Assembly: GCA_003486645.1 (NCBI GenBank)
Contig: DNGI01000124.1
Location: 2,207-8,548, forward strand
Direction of reading: 5' to 3'
Length of the DNA: 6,342 nt
From: Cyanobacteria bacterium UBA11370
GTDB taxonomy: Bacteria > Cyanobacteriota > Cyanobacteriia > Cyanobacteriales > Coleofasciculaceae
Translations under genes and position numbers: made by a program
Notes under the pieces: generated by a model
Databases searched by the model: none
What the model was told of the DNA's origin: nothing
What the model saw: only the letters and a program-made list of their open reading frames with translations
Shown: piece after piece, positions 5,444 through 6,342 of the stretch
Numbering within the stretch: position 1 is the stretch's first letter
How the letters are laid out: the number at the start of each line of letters is the position of its first letter

Positions 5444-6097
5444 TTAAGAATTTTCTGAGGTTGACTGTCGCACCATTTTCTTATATTTAAACTTAATGAT
5501 TACTCCCAATGTTACTTGCTTCATTAACCAATACAATATAGTAAGTATTACAAAGGTGATAACCATAACCATCAAGGGACGTTTAGCGGTTAAATCATCA
5601 ACAATTGTCTGTACTATATCTTCGGGTTGAGTGACAAAATCCCAGCTATTGTATCGTTTGAATCGTCCTAAATAGATCCCGACAGCGCATAGCGCGTGGG
5701 TAATCAATTCAGTCATTAGAACAAACTTTCGCATTCCTTGCTGTTGCAAGTAGTAACCTATATTGATTACAGAAATAACGTAAGCTTCAAACCCAATCAA
5801 AATAACACTCAGATGCTGAGGAATCAGGACTAAGGTAACAATCCATACCGAGTAGTTTGAACGAATTGCATCAATGAGGTGAATAATATCGGTGAGTAAG
5901 TAAGGTGCATTGGGTAAAAAAGCGATAAAAACCAGCAACCCTAACCACCATAAAATTGAACGCGATCGCAATGATTTACGAAATAGCCAAACACTCAAAA
6001 CCAACGGTATAAAAGCTAAAAATAAATTCCACGCCATCCATCCACTATGGTGATGCCAAGCACTCCAGGCTTGAGTAAAAAAAAGTCTCAGAGGCAT
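5444..6097 (-). CDS. DUF1361 family integral membrane protein
   Basis: A 217-residue polytopic membrane protein read from the minus strand, convergent with the methyltransferase gene. Hydrophobic segments lie at about 22-39, 47-62, 84-102, 104-117, 127-144 and 174-196, suggesting five or six membrane spans. The N-terminal part (WNLFLAFIPLVLS, 23-35), FLPNAPYLLTDIIHL (60-74) and GIYLGRFKRYNSWD (140-153) match motifs I associate with DUF1361, whose biochemical role is unknown. The conserved polar residues Asn63, Asp70, His73, Arg145, Arg148, Asn150 and Asp153 near the membrane faces are the best candidates for a functional site. The C-terminal tail (202-210) is basic and probably cytoplasmic. 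The ATG at 6095-6097 is the first in frame that keeps the whole first span, and its ribosome site is weak. A TATACT string upstream (minus strand, 6139-6144) is the only -10-like candidate. No neighbour gives a hint of function. Confidence 0.82.
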   Translation of the reverse strand: MPLRLFFTQAWSAWHHHSGWMAWNLFLAFIPLVLSVWLFRKSLRSRSILWWLGLLVFIAFLPNAPYLLTDIIHLIDAIRSNYSVWIVTLVLIPQHLSVILIGFEAYVISVINIGYYLQQQGMRKFVLMTELITHALCAVGIYLGRFKRYNSWDFVTQPEDIVQTIVDDLTAKRPLMVMVITFVILTILYWLMKQVTLGVIIKFKYKKMVRQSTSENS

Positions 6098-6239
6098 TTT
6101 CTTACGGTTGTGAGTCTATTTCAGGGTATGATTATTCCAGTATAGCGACCTCATCAGGTTAACTTAGTTCCGAATATATACTCAATCTTTCAGAATTGGC
6201 TATGTCATTTAATCAGTATGCCAAAAGGCAGAGTTATCC

Positions 6240-6264
6240 GATTTGGGATTTGGGATTTGGGATT
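6240..6264. repeat. Heptamer tandem repeat, GATTTGG x3 plus partial unit
   Basis: Three perfect 7-bp units lie at 6240, 6247 and 6254, followed by GATT at 6261-6264. The array is in the 245-bp region upstream of the DUF1361 gene that ends the window. It is a typical cyanobacterial STRR. Apart from the two heptamer arrays, nothing recognisable is seen between 6098 and 6342. Confidence 0.85.
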
Positions 6265-6313
6265 GTCCCCACAGATCAATCTGGGTACTTGAAGAGAAAA
6301 GTTGTTTAATGAC

Positions 6314-6341
6314 CCATTAACCATTAGCCATTAGCCATTAA
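6314..6341. repeat. Heptamer tandem repeat, CCATTAR x4, running to the window edge
   Basis: Four 7-bp units lie at 6314, 6321, 6328 and 6335 with sequences CCATTAA, CCATTAG, CCATTAG and CCATTAA. A C at the last base suggests the array continues beyond the window. It differs in sequence from the TAGCTGA and GATTTGG arrays but has the same 7-bp period. Confidence 0.85.
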
Positions 6342-6342
6342 C

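Noticed and set aside
6139..6144. TATACT on the minus strand as a DUF1361 promoter
   Set aside because: It is a fair -10 match, but no -35 or extended -10 supports it, so it is mentioned only in the gene entry.

Overview
The window reads as chromosomal DNA from a cyanobacterium, probably a filamentous one. It holds six copies of the octamer GCGATCGC (HIP1, a cyanobacterial hallmark) at 333, 1291, 2408, 4182, 4447 and 5962. Its intergenic regions carry several short tandem repeats, mostly heptamers of the STRR kind, and a miniature transposon-like element. All six genes encode proteins of types found in cyanobacteria. Genus cannot be fixed from the sequence.

Layout: a nonamer repeat (1-38) is followed by an AlaC-type aminotransferase (165-1376) and, 70 bp later, a small MAPEG membrane protein with a glutathione-binding residue set (1447-1857). 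After a 268-bp spacer with a G-rich tract and an imperfect hairpin comes an exported serpin with an inhibitor-type hinge (2126-3379). Next is a pair whose coding regions overlap by 14 bp: a membrane-associated lysophospholipid-acyltransferase-superfamily enzyme (3512-4534) and a class I SAM methyltransferase (4521-5255). All five genes are on the plus strand. They face a convergent DUF1361 membrane-protein gene on the minus strand (5444-6097). The 188-bp convergent spacer holds a heptamer repeat and a 117-bp MITE-like element, which itself appears to contain a nested 29-nt palindrome. The window ends in two more heptamer arrays.

Only the acyltransferase and methyltransferase look tightly linked, and they may act on the same lipid or quinone (inference). 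The aminotransferase and MAPEG genes could share a transcript but have no evident functional link. The serpin looks like a single-gene unit. No complete transposase, CRISPR array, tRNA or rRNA is seen.

The points most worth a second look are the GGA-codon repeat at the predicted scissile region of the serpin, the overlapping acyltransferase-methyltransferase pair, and the nested MITE. No obviously new multi-gene defence or biosynthetic system is visible.
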